Below, piece after piece: positions 35,559 to 47,160 of a stretch of 64,000 bases of DNA. Location of the stretch: NCBI GenBank assembly GCA_022385805.1, contig MU277676.1:508890-572889 (forward strand), in the 5' to 3' direction. Every line of letters begins with the position of its first letter. The stretch's first letter is position 1. A program made the position numbers and the translations under genes. Origin of the DNA: Pilatotrama ljubarskyi (Eukaryota > Basidiomycota > Agaricomycetes > Polyporales > Polyporaceae). A model generated the notes under the pieces. That model did no database searches. It was not told the DNA's origin and was given only the letters and a program-made list of their open reading frames with translations.

Positions 35559-35774
35559 GTTAATCTCCCAGTGAGAAAGGCTGAGCGAGCCTTCGCACAG
35601 AAAATGTCGCGCGAATGCGGCGACAATGCCATGGGCACGGGTTCCCACAGTATTGATCCCTTTCCACGCGGCCTGTGCGTACTTCTGTGGCGGACGTTTC
35701 CTGTCACCCTCGACTGCTCGGGCCCTCCCCGTCCTCCCATCAAGTGCGTCATAGTGTGCGAAGGCTTGCTTGCC

Positions 35775-35919
35775 GTGAGAAAGTCCCGGTATTGGGACTC
35801 CGCTGTGGCTGGCATCAGCCGCCGACGCTCGCGAGGCACAGCCACCTACCCAACACCGCGCGAGCCCCCGCGCGACCTCAATTGCGTTCTCGCGTCTCGC
35901 GCGCGTCGTAGTACAAGGC
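35775..35919 (+). repeat. Left 145-bp inverted arm
   Basis: Exact reverse complement of 36179-36323. It starts GTGAGAAAGTCCCGGTATTG. Confidence 0.85.
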
Positions 35920-36178
35920 ATTTGCGTTGTCGCGCGCCCATAAACCTTCGCGCGCACCATCGCGCGTACCCCCATATAACTTAATATTCTTTCTCTCAGT
36001 TTTAAGCATCCAAAAAGAGCATTATAGAAACCTCAAGAGGACGTGCAAGCCGGGAAATATACGGCTACTTCTGGAGGAATCTTTTGGTACGCTTTCATTG
36101 TTGCAAGCATTCCATGAGTTAAAAGAAGGGCTTATAAGTATCCCCTTTACCTCTTCAAAGCAGGGCGCGCAAATATCA

Positions 36179-36323
36179 GCCTTGTACTACGACGCGCGCG
36201 AGACGCGAGAACGCAATTGAGGTCGCGCGGGGGCTCGCGCGGTGTTGGGTAGGTGGCTGTGCCTCGCGAGCGTCGGCGGCTGATGCCAGCCACAGCGGAG
36301 TCCCAATACCGGGACTTTCTCAC
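36179..36323 (-). repeat. Right 145-bp inverted arm
   Basis: Exact reverse complement of 35775-35919; the separation between arms is 259 bases. Confidence 0.85.
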
Positions 36324-36335
36324 TGGGAGATTAAC

Positions 36336-37265
36336 GTCTCGTGTCTGCACGTCTGCTCAGTCTAGGGCTAGGCACGCTGCGGGTTACGGACTGTAGTGAC
36401 AGCGGCCGGCGGCGCGATGGCTTCTGCCCCGGTAAGGACCGCTGCGACTGTGCTTCTCTACCTGTATATCATGAACTTGCGTGTTCATCCCTTGTCCACT
36501 CCACCTTTCCCACCGAAGCACAAGTAGAGGTATTGCTCCAGGCGGCCAAGCGATCATTTATGTCAAAGCAGCTGTGCTCGCAGTGTTCGCACAAACCCGT
36601 GTTATAGTGCACCATCAGATAGTCCTTCGAAGTTGTGTCACCAATCAATGCATGATTTATTTCTCAGGACTCAGTACTTAGACTTGAGTGTGGAATCGGA
36701 CAGGGCGTGCGGAGCATCGCCGTTCACCCCCTAGTTCCATCGCCCGCGTTGGAGCCCTTGTTTGCGTGCGGGGCAGGACAAACATGATGGCATACCAAAC
36801 GAGGCAGGTTTACGGCGGGGGGGCCCCGACAGCGCTGGTGAGTGCCACAGCAGCCGCCCGACCGCCCCCTGCCATTGGTTGAGAGACGATCTAGACCGCC
36901 CCACTCGTACGCGGGGGCTCCACCGTGGGCGCATTTTCGGTCTATCGATTCCTAAGCAGCTGTAGGCGCACTGAGTCGGCCGGCGCCAAGACGCGTTGAC
37001 ACGCTGCTGACAAAGCAGGACAACATCATGCCCACAAAGGAAATGTTCCACGGATGGTTCAAGTCGCGAGCGCGCACTCACTCGAACCTGTTCCGTCTAC
37101 TCACTGTGACCTGCCGCTTGGCTGCCTCTCTGTTATCCTTCGTGGTAGGCCGCACTACGACACCTTTACGACGTGAATTTATCTTTCTGTACACTATATC
37201 TGCGTTGGAATCGACACGCCTTTCCTCGCGGTGGACCTCCCCCAATGTCCTCCAGGACCACTACG
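36336..37265. other. Intergenic, no gene seen
   Basis: Only short ORFs. The 3' part is the promoter of the F-box/LRR gene. Confidence 0.45.
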
Positions 37266-38960
37266 ATGATGGACGACATTGGAGAGGCTCTCGGTATGAA
37301 TGCATGCCGCGTCGAGTCTAAGGTGCGACTGCACTGTGAATCTTGGGCATACGTACCTTTCAGTGACTGACATTGTGTGGGCTCCAGCTCAACCACCCGT
37401 CCGCGTGCTTTGCCGTGCTTGCGTGCGATGAGCTACTCAGAAATATATTGCTACACCTCACAGAACCTCTGGTTGACGATCCAGACGAAGGGCGACAGGC
37501 GCTCGCGTCTTTGGCGTTGGTCTGCAAAGCCATCTCTCCTCTCGCTTTGGCAACACTTTGGGAACGTCTCGACAGCATCAATCCGATCATTGCGTTGTGG
37601 GAATCCTTGGACGCCGATGTACGGTTCACTACATGAACTGCTCGACCATCGCTGACCCTGACCACTCCCTTTATAGGACGTTCCAACTCGTCGAGCCCGT
37701 ATGATTCATTACACGCGCTACATCCGGGACATCGAAGTAGACTCCGGCACGGTCCCATCTTCTCTGCTCGCGGACGCTGCGCCGCCCTTGTTCCCGAACC
37801 TAAGACAGCTTCGTTGGGTCGTCCCTTCCCGGGCCGCTATACAGCCTTTCTCAGCCTTGATCGTCCCTTCTCTCACGGAAGTACGTGTGGACGTTACCTC
37901 AGACGCCTCGCCTGCGCAGGACGCCGACTTTCTCGCAACGTTGCTGGACGGGATGGGCGCCATCAATCGCCGATGTGCCTTGCTACGCACGATGGAGATT
38001 TCGTGGGTCAACGGCCCTCTCTTGCCTCCTTCTTTCTCGCTCCCCAAGATGCTTTCCTCCCTCCTGAGCCTCAGGAGTTTGTCGACAAGCACGAACACCA
38101 TCGCCTCTCGTCAAACATTACCCGACCTCTCTACGCTCCCGTCGTTGCGGTCCCTCCATATCTGCCACCTCTCCGAGACGCATCTAGGCGACGTCAACCT
38201 AGTAGCCGCCAACTCTGGCTTTGATGCTCTTCAGTCCTTCTCCCTAGAAGGACCACCCCTCCTCGTCCACGACATATTGGAATGCATGCCGCGCTGCGGT
38301 GTGCAGCAATGCACCGTCGCTTTGCATGGGAACACTCCGGAGCGTTACCAGCGCCTAGTCGTTGAGGACATCGCTCGGAAGTTCGGCGCCTCCCTCGACA
38401 CACTCTCCCTATCCTTCCCCAGCGACGCCTACTCCTTGGATCCCGGTGCATACACTCCCCTCTCCGTCAGCGTCTTCCCTACGCTTCGCACGCTGAACCT
38501 CGTCGACGTCCGTCTGACATGGCTGGCGCCGGGCGACGTCTCTGACGCGCTTTGCGAGGAGTTGGCAGCCTCATGGCCGCGCCTGCGCGTGCTTCACCTC
38601 CGGCCGAATGGCGTGAGCCTGCATCCGCCCCCTTCGATAGCTACGCTTCGCGGCCTGCGTCACTTCGCGGAGCGCTGCCCCGATCTCGAAGAGGTGGCCC
38701 TCCAGCTGAACGCGTCAGGAGAGCACTGGAAGGATGAGGCGGAGCGCGTGGCTACGAAGCGGGTGGCACGGCCGGTCTCGTTGGACCTGACCACCTCCCT
38801 CGTTACGCACCCGGAAGGCGTTGCGGTATATCTGAAGCGATGCTTCCAGGGGCCTCCTGTTGTGCGCTTCAACAGGGTCGAAGCACGGATGTGTGGGCTG
38901 GGCGGAAGGGTCGCTGCGTGGGATAGGCTGTGCGCTCTCTTGTCGGATGATGCTGCGTAA
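37266..38960 (+). CDS. F-box/LRR-type protein
   Basis: Three exons (37266-37322, 37388-37618, 37677-38960) give 523 residues. The F-box-like segment (CDELLRNILLHLTEPLVDD...LASLALVCKAISPLALATLWERLDS) spans residues 30-85. A long leucine-rich C-terminal half follows with repeated LxxLRxLxxxx patterns (SLLSLRSLSTSTN, STLPSLRSLHICHL, FPTLRTLNLVDVRLTWL, RLRVLHLRPNGVSL). Such proteins are thought to be substrate receptors of SCF ubiquitin ligases; the partner is unknown. The frame is fully open, unlike the F-box relative at 21 kb. The first exon could start at either of two adjacent ATG codons (37266, 37269). Confidence 0.8.
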
Positions 38961-39312
38961 TGGGATTCATACGTTGTATCTACTATGCGAGTCTGGGTCT
39001 CCTGGATTGCCAGTGTGGCCCCAGCAGACTAGGATGGGCAGCGCCTACGCGTTTCTGATTACCCCGAGCACCCATACGATGGTGGTCAATAGGCTCGCGC
39101 GTTGGTGGTTAAGCGGGAATCATGGCACAAGGGACGGGACGTATCTGCGGGCTCGTGCTCCGAGCCCCATGACTGAGTCGGAAGTTCCCGAAGCGCGCCC
39201 GTCACAAGTGACAGGACGCGTTGGATGAGCGCTGGACGCGTCGTGGGCGCTCGTCTGCTCTCTCTTTGCCACCACCATCTCCGCCGTCCTGCGCTTTGTG
39301 CCCTCCCTCACG
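38961..39312. other. Intergenic: PRI1 promoter
   Basis: No coding sequence seen between the F-box/LRR stop and the PRI1 start. Confidence 0.45.
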
Positions 39313-40834
39313 ATGGCGGTTTCTGAACACACTGAACCGACAACTCCTGACCTGATGCTTGCCTTCTACCGCCGCCTCTATCCCTTCAAGTCCCTCTTCA
39401 CATGGCTCAACCACGAGCACGCGCCCACAAAGCTCTTCACACACCGCGAGTTTGCGTTCACCCTCCAGGGCGACGTCTATCTCAGATACAACTCCTTTGC
39501 GAATGCGGACGAGCTGAAGAAGCAAGTTTGCTCTCTCAACCCGACGCGCTTCGAGATAGGGCCGGTGTATAGTGCCAGGGTGAGTACATCTACTCTACAG
39601 ATAAGGTCTATACGCGCCATCACCAGTACCGTCCGTTGATGAAGCACACGATAGCCAAGAGACAAAAAGACCGTCCGCCCCGCCGCCTTCTCCCCACAAC
39701 TCCGCGAACTTGTCTTCGATATCGACATGACCGACTACGACCCCATCCGCACCTGCTGCTCCGGAGCGGACATCTGCAAGCGCTGCTGGAGATATATATC
39801 CGCCGCCGTACGCGTGCTCGACCGTGCGCTCCGCGAGCACTTCGGATACAAGCACCTGCTGTGGGTGTATTCCGGACGGCGTGGCATCCATCTGTGGATC
39901 AGCGACCGCGAGGCCCTCGAGCTGACGGACGACCAGCGACGCGCGCTCGTCGGCTGGCTGACGGTCATCCAGGGCGGCAAGGAGATGCACAAGAAGGTGA
40001 ACGTGCGGATCGGCGCAAAGCCGCTCCCGCCCTCCCTCGCGTGAGTCGCCTCTTCCCCCGTTACACGGCTTCGCGCTCATCCCACGGACAGTTCGGCATA
40101 CAAGATGCTCGAGCCAGTCTTCCACGAGCTGGTGCTCGACGACCAGGACTGTTTCGGCTCGGAGGAAGGTTGGGAAGCGCTCCTACACCTGATACCCGAC
40201 CGCGACGTCGTAGATGTGCTCCGCGAGCACTGGTCGTCGCGCCCCACCCGCTCCTCGGAGGCGAAGTGGCGCGACTTCGAGGAAGAGATCGCGGAGAAGC
40301 GCGCCAAGAAGGACAAGAACGCCGTACGTCCCTTCCATATCCTCTCCGCCCAGTACTGAAACGTACGCACAGGGGCTTCTGGCAGCGGCAAAGGAGGACA
40401 TCATCCTGCAGTACACGTACCCGCGGCTCGACGCGGAGGTGTCGAAGCACCGCAACCACTTGCTGAAGGCGCCGTTCTGCGTGCACCCGAAGACGGGGCG
40501 CGTGTGCGTGCCCGTCGACCCGCGCACGATCGACGACTTCGAGCCCGAGCGCGTGCCGACCGTCGGGCAGCTCCTGCGCGAGCTCGACAGGGCGCCCGCG
40601 CCGGCGGCGGAGGGCGGGGGCGGGGGCGAGGGCGAGGGGGCGAAGCCGTCGGAGCACCACGCGGACTGGGAGCGCACGTCGCTGAAGCCGTATGTGGACA
40701 TGCTGGACAGGCATGTCCTTGGCCTGTTGGAGGAGACGCGGAGGGGGAAGCAGAAGATGGGTGAGTTTTGGATATCATCCCTGCGGTGACTTGCTGCTGA
40801 TCGCTGCGCGTCTTGTGCAGATCTGTCGTGGTGA
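39313..40834 (+). CDS. PRI1: DNA primase small (catalytic) subunit
   Basis: Five exons (39313-39579, 39655-40040, 40092-40323, 40373-40760, 40821-40834) give 428 residues, close to the usual 400-420. The landmarks are FYRRLYPFKSLFTWLNH, REFAFTLQGDVYLRYNSF, catalytic VFDIDMTDYDPIR with the paired metal-binding aspartates, zinc motif TCCSGADICKRCW, and SGRRGIHLWISD. C-terminal blocks are HLLKAPFCVHPKTGRVCVPVD and a helical end. The subunit makes RNA primers within the Pol alpha-primase complex in the nucleus. A Gly/Glu-rich loop (about 375-385) interrupts the C-terminal part. The final coding exon is only 14 nt (encoding DLSW and the stop). A degenerate copy of exons 3-4 lies 5 kb downstream. 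Confidence 0.95.
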
Positions 40835-42034
40835 CGGCGATGTGCGGTTTCATGATGTCCGAGGGCGCATATATCTGGATTTCTGACGCTGGTTTGCCAT
40901 GCCTGACGTGTATTATTTGTGTGTGTATCTGTAATGCGATGGCTTACTGGAGATGATCATGCTGGACACAGGTCCCGGCCTGCGCCTGCGCGGATGTACG
41001 CACTGATGTCCATCTCGACTTTGTTCGCAGAGTCAAGTAAATCGTTCCGGGTTCGCTGCGCCCCGTCAGGTTGCCTCGCTACAGGCGAAGGTACGTACTG
41101 GCATCTCCGTCCGTGCGGACGTCTCCGAGTCTTCCCGCTGAAAGCGACGAACAGGTCCCTCTCGGGCCTCAGGCCAGCGACGATGCAAGCGTAGACGCGG
41201 TTGGGCGACTCCCCAACTCCTGCCGGTCGTCACAGACTGCGATCCTAGTCGTCGCCCGAGGTGTCCTTGGGGACAGCGCGAGACGGGAAGCTCGGACATG
41301 TCGCCACACTGTCCTGCCCTGTACCCAACCGATCCTCGCCACGTGCAGCAAGAACGAAGTCGAGGTCGCGGAGAGGCGGTGGAGGCGAACACAGGACGGG
41401 TGGACTCCCGGAGACTCAGGCGCGTCACGCACTGGGACATGAACGGGATAGGGGCCTGGGGCCCGTAGGTGTGAGTCTCTCCCGATTGGGTTCTTCGTAG
41501 CGAGATGGGTTGTTTACTCGCGAGTAGGAGTGATGACGCTGGGCGCGTCTGCACAATCGCTCGCCCTCGGTCGGCTAGCTGCTAGCCAGTGTCTGGCCGG
41601 GGTCGCGCGCCGCGCGAAATCGAGGTCCTGCCGTCATACGAGCAACGACTGGTCCAGTTCGCCCCAATGGTTGCTCCAGGCGAGCGGCGCACTCTCGAAC
41701 GCACGCCTCCCGGCCATACGACGCCCAGGAGAGCATCGCCGTCGTCGTCATCCTGCACGACCCTATCCTGTCTTTCCGAGCGGGCATGCGTTGACCCGCG
41801 AGTGTCATTCTCGGGCTCCTCAGGTGATCATCACGCAGATCACACGTTTCGGTGCGCGTGCGTGCCAACCGGCCACGACGAAGATGTACAAGTCAACGCC
41901 CGTCTCCGCGCCCTAACATTGTACCCTTTCCGCCATACTTTGTCCAGCCACGCTCTTCTACTCCGAGGAGCGTCGTCGCCTCTCCCACCCACGCCACTCT
42001 TGCTCACACCTCCGCCGCCGCCCTCGCGAAACAT
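40835..42034. other. Intergenic between PRI1 and HNH gene A1
   Basis: 1.2 kb without a supported gene. Short motifs, such as ACAATCGCTCGC at about 41.55 kb, recur upstream of A2 near 45.6 kb, consistent with the segmental duplication. Confidence 0.45.
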
Positions 42035-43177
42035 ATGTACAAGGCCACTTACTCTCCCCTGAAACTCCACAGCGAAGAGGACGGAGGCTCTGACATCCTA
42101 GAACGTCTCCCCTTGGAGACCCTCGAGCATCTGCAGCGCCTCGACGGGTCCCGATGTCTCCTCTGTGGCTCGCAGGAGTCCGTCGTCACGCACCGCCTCC
42201 TCGGCGAGCACCTCGGGACGAACGGCAGGGTACGCACGCATATTCCTCCCCGGGCCCGCATCCCCACCCTCACGTATGCGACCGCACCGTAACAAACGAG
42301 CGTTGATGGGCGCGCGGGCGGTTTGCTTTGCAGCCTCTTCTGTGGCTGATCGGTCTCGGGCTCTTCCCTGGGACCTATCGCGCGCACGACCCGGCTAACA
42401 TTATGACTCGTGCGTGCACCGTGCCATCCGCTCAGGCTATGCTAATAGTGGAGCGTGCTGATGTCGGGTAGTCTGCGAACCGCATGCGTGTGCGTACGAC
42501 GAAGCGGCCTGGCGGCTCGTGCCGGCGGAGGGGTGGCGGGAGCGGATGGCACACTGGCATCCGAGCCTCGCCGACCACGCCTGCCTCCAAGATACTGTTC
42601 AGGCTGAGGTACGTCAGACTTAGGTCAAGATGGGCTGGAGATGTATGCTAACTGCTGCCTACCTAGAAATCTCAGGTAGCCAAGGACGTGCAGTCCCAGT
42701 CCCAGTTAGAAGTGCCCTCAGGCGTGCCTCCGATCCCCGCAAGCGACGAAGGCGACGTGAGCGAAACACCCCGCCACACCACACACGCCCGCTGACGCAT
42801 GCTACGACGATGCCTATTTCCAGAATACGTTTGACCTCGTCATCTTCCGCCCCCAGCACATGCCGCAGCGCAACATCCTGCGCCGCGCCGGCTCCGCCTC
42901 GGTCGCCATCGACGCAGCAGCCTTCGGGCCCGCGCCCGCGCCCGGGGTCGACTCGCACCACTCAGTCGGCGGCCGCGTGCTACGTGCGTGGCGCGCCCTG
43001 CGGTTCGACCCCTTCATCGCGTTCGCCGCGACGCTGTCCGCGGCGGGCGGGGCGTACGCGCCGCTGCCGAGCGCGGACGTACGCGCCATCGAGGACGATT
43101 GCGAGACGATCCGCTCGGCGTGGGATCGGGGGCTGCCGTCGGGCGCGCCGTCTTGGGACTTGGTCTGGGGAGAGTAG
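42035..43177 (+). CDS. HNH-like protein A1
   Basis: Exons 42035-42229, 42334-42409, 42472-42608, 42667-42756 and 42824-43177 join in frame (283 residues; intron phases 0,1,0,0). Exon 1 carries a CxxC and downstream histidines (SRCLLCGSQESVVTHRLLGEH). The exon 2/3 junction encodes ANIMTLCEPHACAYDEAAWRLVP. This CxxC/H...N...CxxH..(Y/F)D layout resembles the HNH_2-type nuclease core. The C-terminal exon (FDLVIFRPQHMPQRN...RVLRAWRALRFDPFIAFAATL...IEDDCETIR) is a conserved helical domain shared with A2 and A3. Nuclease activity is unproven. The extra 90-nt exon 4 (Gln/Ser/Pro linker) is absent from A2. Its neighbours are PRI1 upstream and B1 downstream, all on the plus strand. Confidence 0.72.
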
Positions 43178-43501
43178 GAGGGCGGTCAGGGGGTAGCGTA
43201 GTGCGTACCACGTTCAGGCCGTGCGGTTGGCGATGTGCCTTTCTCAGCTGGAATGGGCAGTTCCTCTGACGTCCGACTTCATCGCTTGTACAGAGGGCTC
43301 CAACGCCAGCGGGCGCACCCTGGCCGCACCCTGGGCTCGCGCGTTGCGGCCCGACCGGGCTTCGTATCGGGCCTGGAGGTGGACTGCCACCGCTACGTTT
43401 TACGTCTTAGTGTTGCCGATTTCGGTGAGTGGGAGCACATCCACGGAGTTACCAACTCATCCTCATACACTCGTCTGCCAGCGACTACGCGGTCTGAAGC
43501 T
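43178..43501. other. Intergenic between A1 and B1
   Basis: Short spacer of about 320 bases; no additional coding sequence is supported. Confidence 0.4.
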
Positions 43502-44658
43502 ATGGCCTCAGCCCAGCCTCAGCCGCCCCAGTTCATGTATCACCAGTACCCCTGGAGCACGCACGGCATTACGGACAGACTACCCTGCAGCGTCGCTACG
43601 GTGCGACTCTACGAGGGCCTGTGTCCGTTCTGCCCGCCGCCGCTTAATCTGCCTCCGGAGTCCTCGTACGGAAATGGGGCGTTGAGCCAGTATCGAATCA
43701 TTCCTCTGTCCCTGCGGGGCGAGGCCGAGGTAGCTATCGTAACTTTTGACGTCGGAATCGTCGCCTTACCGTGATCGGCACAACCATCCAGCTCGCCTGG
43801 CTCAAAGCTACGAACCTTGCGCCGCATCTCTCTACGGATAGCTTGGATAACATCATCCCCGGTACGTTCCCTTGCAACAGTTCCATCAACGCCATAGGAC
43901 TAATCGAATGTGCAGTATGTAGCGGACACAACTGCATGCTATCATTAGGACGAGTCGTCCTATGCCCTCCGCTGTGCGACCTCGAAACGCTACTAGAATG
44001 GGAGAAAACGGACTGGGATCGTCGCTTGCACGAAAACGTGCCACGCCCCCGAGTCGTCCCGCCTGCGGATGTAAGCAATTACGCCATTCCCGACTCGAGC
44101 ATATTCTGAATTGACCCCGGGCTCATCGAACAGCGTCTGAGCGGCGACTTCAGCTGCCTCTGGACTGTGACCATCATGTCGGGACGGATCGACAACCTCG
44201 CCCACTTCCAGATACACTGCACGCATCTCGCCCGTAGGCTGTCGGGGCCCGTCCGACTCCCGGTCACATACCCGCAGCACGTGCAATACATCCCCGATAC
44301 GGACGCCTCCTTGGAGGACACCCAGCCGGTCTCCGTGAAGTGCCGTACGTCGCTCACATTCGCGGACATCCTCAAAGCCAAAGAGGACGGGCGTCCCCCG
44401 CCTCGTCTCGAGCTGCTGCTGCACTTCAACGTCCCCGGTGAGCCGCCGCGGGTGTGTCCGTTCGCCACGCTGGTACGAGCGCTGGCGGTGCTGGGGGACG
44501 CCGGCCCGCCGCCTGTCTTGTTCTATGCAGGGCCTCCTGGTGCAGACGGGGAGCGTTCCTCGTTGCCGGTGGAGAACCCAGCCGGACGTTACAGAGAGCT
44601 CTTGCGCGAGCTGCGGGATCTGTACTCGAGGACGGGCGCTGATCTGGCTGCTCAATGA
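43502..44658 (+). CDS. HNH-like protein B1 (degenerate catalytic residues)
   Basis: Exons 43502-43729, 43792-43861, 43916-44070 and 44134-44658 join with phases 0,1,0 (325 residues). Exon 1 has a CxxC (YEGLCPFCPP), and exon 2/3 encodes DNIIPVCSGHNCMLSLGRVVLCPP, aligned with the second half of the HNH fold. The position of the first catalytic His (CAHIV in B3) is Tyr (QYRIIPL), and the Asp after the last His is not conserved, so catalysis is unlikely. The C-terminal exon ends in a conserved block (RVCPFATLVRALAVLGDAG, PAGRYRELLRELRDLY) shared with B2 and B3. The first donor is the GAG/GTAGCT site conserved in B2. Same intron phases as the A genes. Confidence 0.7.
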
Positions 44659-45011
44659 TGCGAAATGTCGGCGGGTAAGAGCTCAGTGCGGGTGTAGTCT
44701 GAGAGCCACCGGACCTTGAAGTGAGTGTTGGGTCGTCTATTCGTGCTTCTATAGTACCTGGATTCGCGCTGATCGACCTTAACCCTAGTAGCTGTATCTC
44801 AAGGTACCCCACGTCCGTCGCATGCCAGTGCGCAAGCTGCAGCGCTTGGATACGACGTTGTATATGTATCGAGCCATAGCTATCATTCGTATCATGTTCG
44901 TGGGGAGATGGACAGCCTAGTCACGAAGCGCTGGCGCAAAGGTGGTCGTGTTCAATTACTGCAGTCTTCCCCTGTTACGCGTACCCGAGCTGATTCATAT
45001 TGAGATCCTGA
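44659..45011. other. 3' flank of B1, homologous to the 3' flank of B2
   Basis: GTGCGCAAGCTG and a following TTGTA..TATCGAGC block recur after B2 at about 60.6 kb (GCGCAAGCTG...TATCGAGC), showing that the duplication extends past the gene. Confidence 0.5.
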
Positions 45012-45421
45012 ACAGTTCGGCATGCAGAATGTTTGGGGCAGTCTTCATGACCTCGTGGCGGTGTCGTAGATGCTCTACGCGAGCACTCGCCAGTGGCGGC
45101 GCGGTGCTCGACGCGCTTCGGAAACGAACTGGCGCCACCCCGAGAAGGAGATCGCGGCGACGAACTGTAATAGGGCGGACAGGAATGCCGAAGGCCGTCG
45201 TAAGAGCCCTTCACGCCCTCTCCCGCTCCGCAATATCTTACTCACGCTGATGGAAGCGCATACACAGGCACGGTTAGTGGCAAAGGCAGGGAATATCTTG
45301 CAGCATTCGTACCTGCGACAAGACTGCGACGTGCCGAGTACCGCAAACACCTGCTGAAGGCGCCGTTCTGCGTGCGCCCGACAACAAGGCGCATCTGCGT
45401 GCTAGTACTGCTTCGCGCATC
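45012..45421 (+). pseudogene. Degenerate partial copy of PRI1 (exons 3-4 with the intron between)
   Basis: The sequence follows PRI1 from the start of exon 3: GAACAGTTCGGCATGC matches GGACAGTTCGGCATAC, then GTCGTAGATG..CTCTACGCGAGCAC. The exon 3/4 intron follows in expanded form ending ATACACAG, then GTGGCAAAGGCAGG..AT and CTGCTGAAGGCGCCGTTCTG. A stretch of about 60 bases is missing and frames are broken. Because the intron is kept, this came from DNA duplication, not from reverse-transcribed mRNA. Confidence 0.8.
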
Positions 45422-46062
45422 GTAACCTGTGCGGATGTGCGTACTGAAATTGTTCGCATCTCCCATCCAGGTCTCCCAGCCTGGACGTATCAGCCCAGGG
45501 GCATAGACTACTCACGGGCTTATAAGCAAAACGTCCCTCCTGAGGAGGCCGAAGACCCGTTGATCACGTACGAGCGGGATTGACGACGTTCGGGCGCGGC
45601 GCGTTCCCTCCCCACAATCGCTCGCGAAGCTTCGCAACAACCGGGCCGAAGGAACGATCACCTGGACCGAGCGGGCTAAACACCATTCATCAGCGCACAT
45701 CGCCCAACGATACGACGCTCAAGGGATCATATCTCGATACCCAGTGCTGAACGTGAACCCTGAACTCGAGCGGAGGGGCCTAAGTTGGAAGACCTGTTCA
45801 AGCGGCACCCACCACTCGCCGGACGGGCGCAGGCCGAAAGAGGACGCATCCGTAGGCGGTGGGTCCATACTCAAGCTCGTTATCATTACTCATATAACAC
45901 GTTCTAGTTTGCGTCCATACTGACCAGCCGTATAAAGGCCGATGCCAGACCCCAGTACCGACCTCCACTGTGTACCACTCAGCCTCGCTCTCCGCATATC
46001 GACGTCCGCCTCCTAAACGTGGTTATATTGCCATTTTCCCTGTCGCCACTATCGCACTATAG
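45422..46062. other. Upstream region of A2
   Basis: No gene seen; includes the A2 promoter. Confidence 0.4.
45931..45938 (+). promoter_or_regulatory. Candidate TATA box of A2
   Basis: TATAAAGG lies 132 bases upstream of the A2 ATG, compatible with a leader of about 100 nt. Confidence 0.5.
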
Positions 46063-46964
46063 ATGTACAGGGTCACTGCTTCCACCCTCCATCTCCACAC
46101 CGGATACGAGGACGAGTACATTCGAGAACGTCTATCCTACCAGACCCTCGACCTTCTGCAGGATCGTGACAGATCTCGGTGTCTCCTGTGTGGGTCGCAG
46201 GACCTCGCCGTCTCGCACCGCGTCATAGCCGAACACAAGGATGCCGAAACGAACGTGCGTATGCATCACATTGCTACGCGTTGTGACCGCGCAGGCTGAC
46301 GTGTGTACGGCTTGGTCTGCAGCCTATACTATGCTTGACGGGCCACAAGCTTCTCCCTGAGCAGTATGAAGGGAACGACCTCGGGAACCTCATGACTCGT
46401 ACGTGCACATCTGCGCTGCTCTTGCCCCATGCTGATGTCAGTTAGTATGCGAACCGCATGCCGTTGCGTACGACGAAGCCGCCTGGCGGCTTGTGCCGGC
46501 AGAGGAATGGCGGGTGAAGATGGCCCATGCCTATCCAAATCGCTCTCAACAGAATCTGCAAGGGGTACGTCGAAGGGCCCGGAGAAATGAACTCTCGACG
46601 CATACTTATTGCCTGCCTTCGATTCCTGTAGGAGCTGTTTGACCTCGTCATATTCCGCCCTCAAGACATGCCCGTGAAGAGTATCCCGCGGAGCGTTGAC
46701 TCCGCCGAGGCCGCCATCGTGGGAGCCGCGTTCGGGCCCGGGGGCACAGGTTGCGTCCGCGTCTTGCGCGCGTGGCGCATGCTGCCGCTGGACCCATTTA
46801 TTGTGTTTGCCGCCACCCTGTCTGCGTCGGGAGGAGCGTATGTACCCATGCCGGACGACGTCATACGCGCCATCGAGGATGCGTGCGACACCATCCGCGA
46901 GGCATGGGATGCGCCGTACGTCGCCGCGCCCACCTGGAATGTGACGTTCCCCCGATCCGCGTAG
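46063..46964 (+). CDS. HNH-like protein A2
   Basis: Exons 46063-46254, 46323-46398, 46446-46564 and 46632-46964 (phases 0,1,0) give 239 residues. Exon 1 holds RSRCLLCGSQDLAVSHRVIAEH. Exon 2 (76 nt, same length as in A1) encodes PILCLTGHKLLPEQYEG...GNLMT. Exon 3 encodes LCEPHAVAYDEAAWRLVPAEEW. The last exon (FDLVIFRPQDMP...RVLRAWRMLPLDPFIVFAATLSA...AIEDACDTIREAW) aligns along its length with A1. The frame is open and splice sites are canonical, so the gene appears functional. It sits just upstream of the copia insertion that now separates it from B2. Confidence 0.72.
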
Positions 46965-47160
46965 TGCTAAGGGAACGACACGACGCGCACTTCCCGATGT
47001 GTTACTATGGCGCTGCGATGGCGACTGTTGAAGTACTGTACAATTCCATCGGCCACAGCGTGCGTCGAGGATAATGGCCCGTTATGGTACTAGCGCTTAT
47101 TCGTAGATTACATAAGCTACCGACCGCCCTCCTTCGTTTTTCCCTTTCGTCGCTCCTCAG
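46965..47160. other. 3' flank of A2, leading to an LTR-like leader
   Basis: No gene. The last 40 bases are pyrimidine-rich, ending CTCCTCAG before the repeat described next. Confidence 0.35.

Larger units (their letters stand above)
35559..36335. mobile_element. Foldback-type element with 145-bp perfect inverted arms
   Basis: 35775-35919 and 36179-36323 are exact reverse complements (145 bp). The outermost 21 bases, 35559-35579 (GTTAATCTCCCAGTGAGAAA plus G), are repeated inverted at 36315-36335, sharing the GTGAGAAAG border of the arms. No transposase frame exists in the 777 bp, so it is non-autonomous. No convincing target duplication is visible next to the outer ends. Confidence 0.7.
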
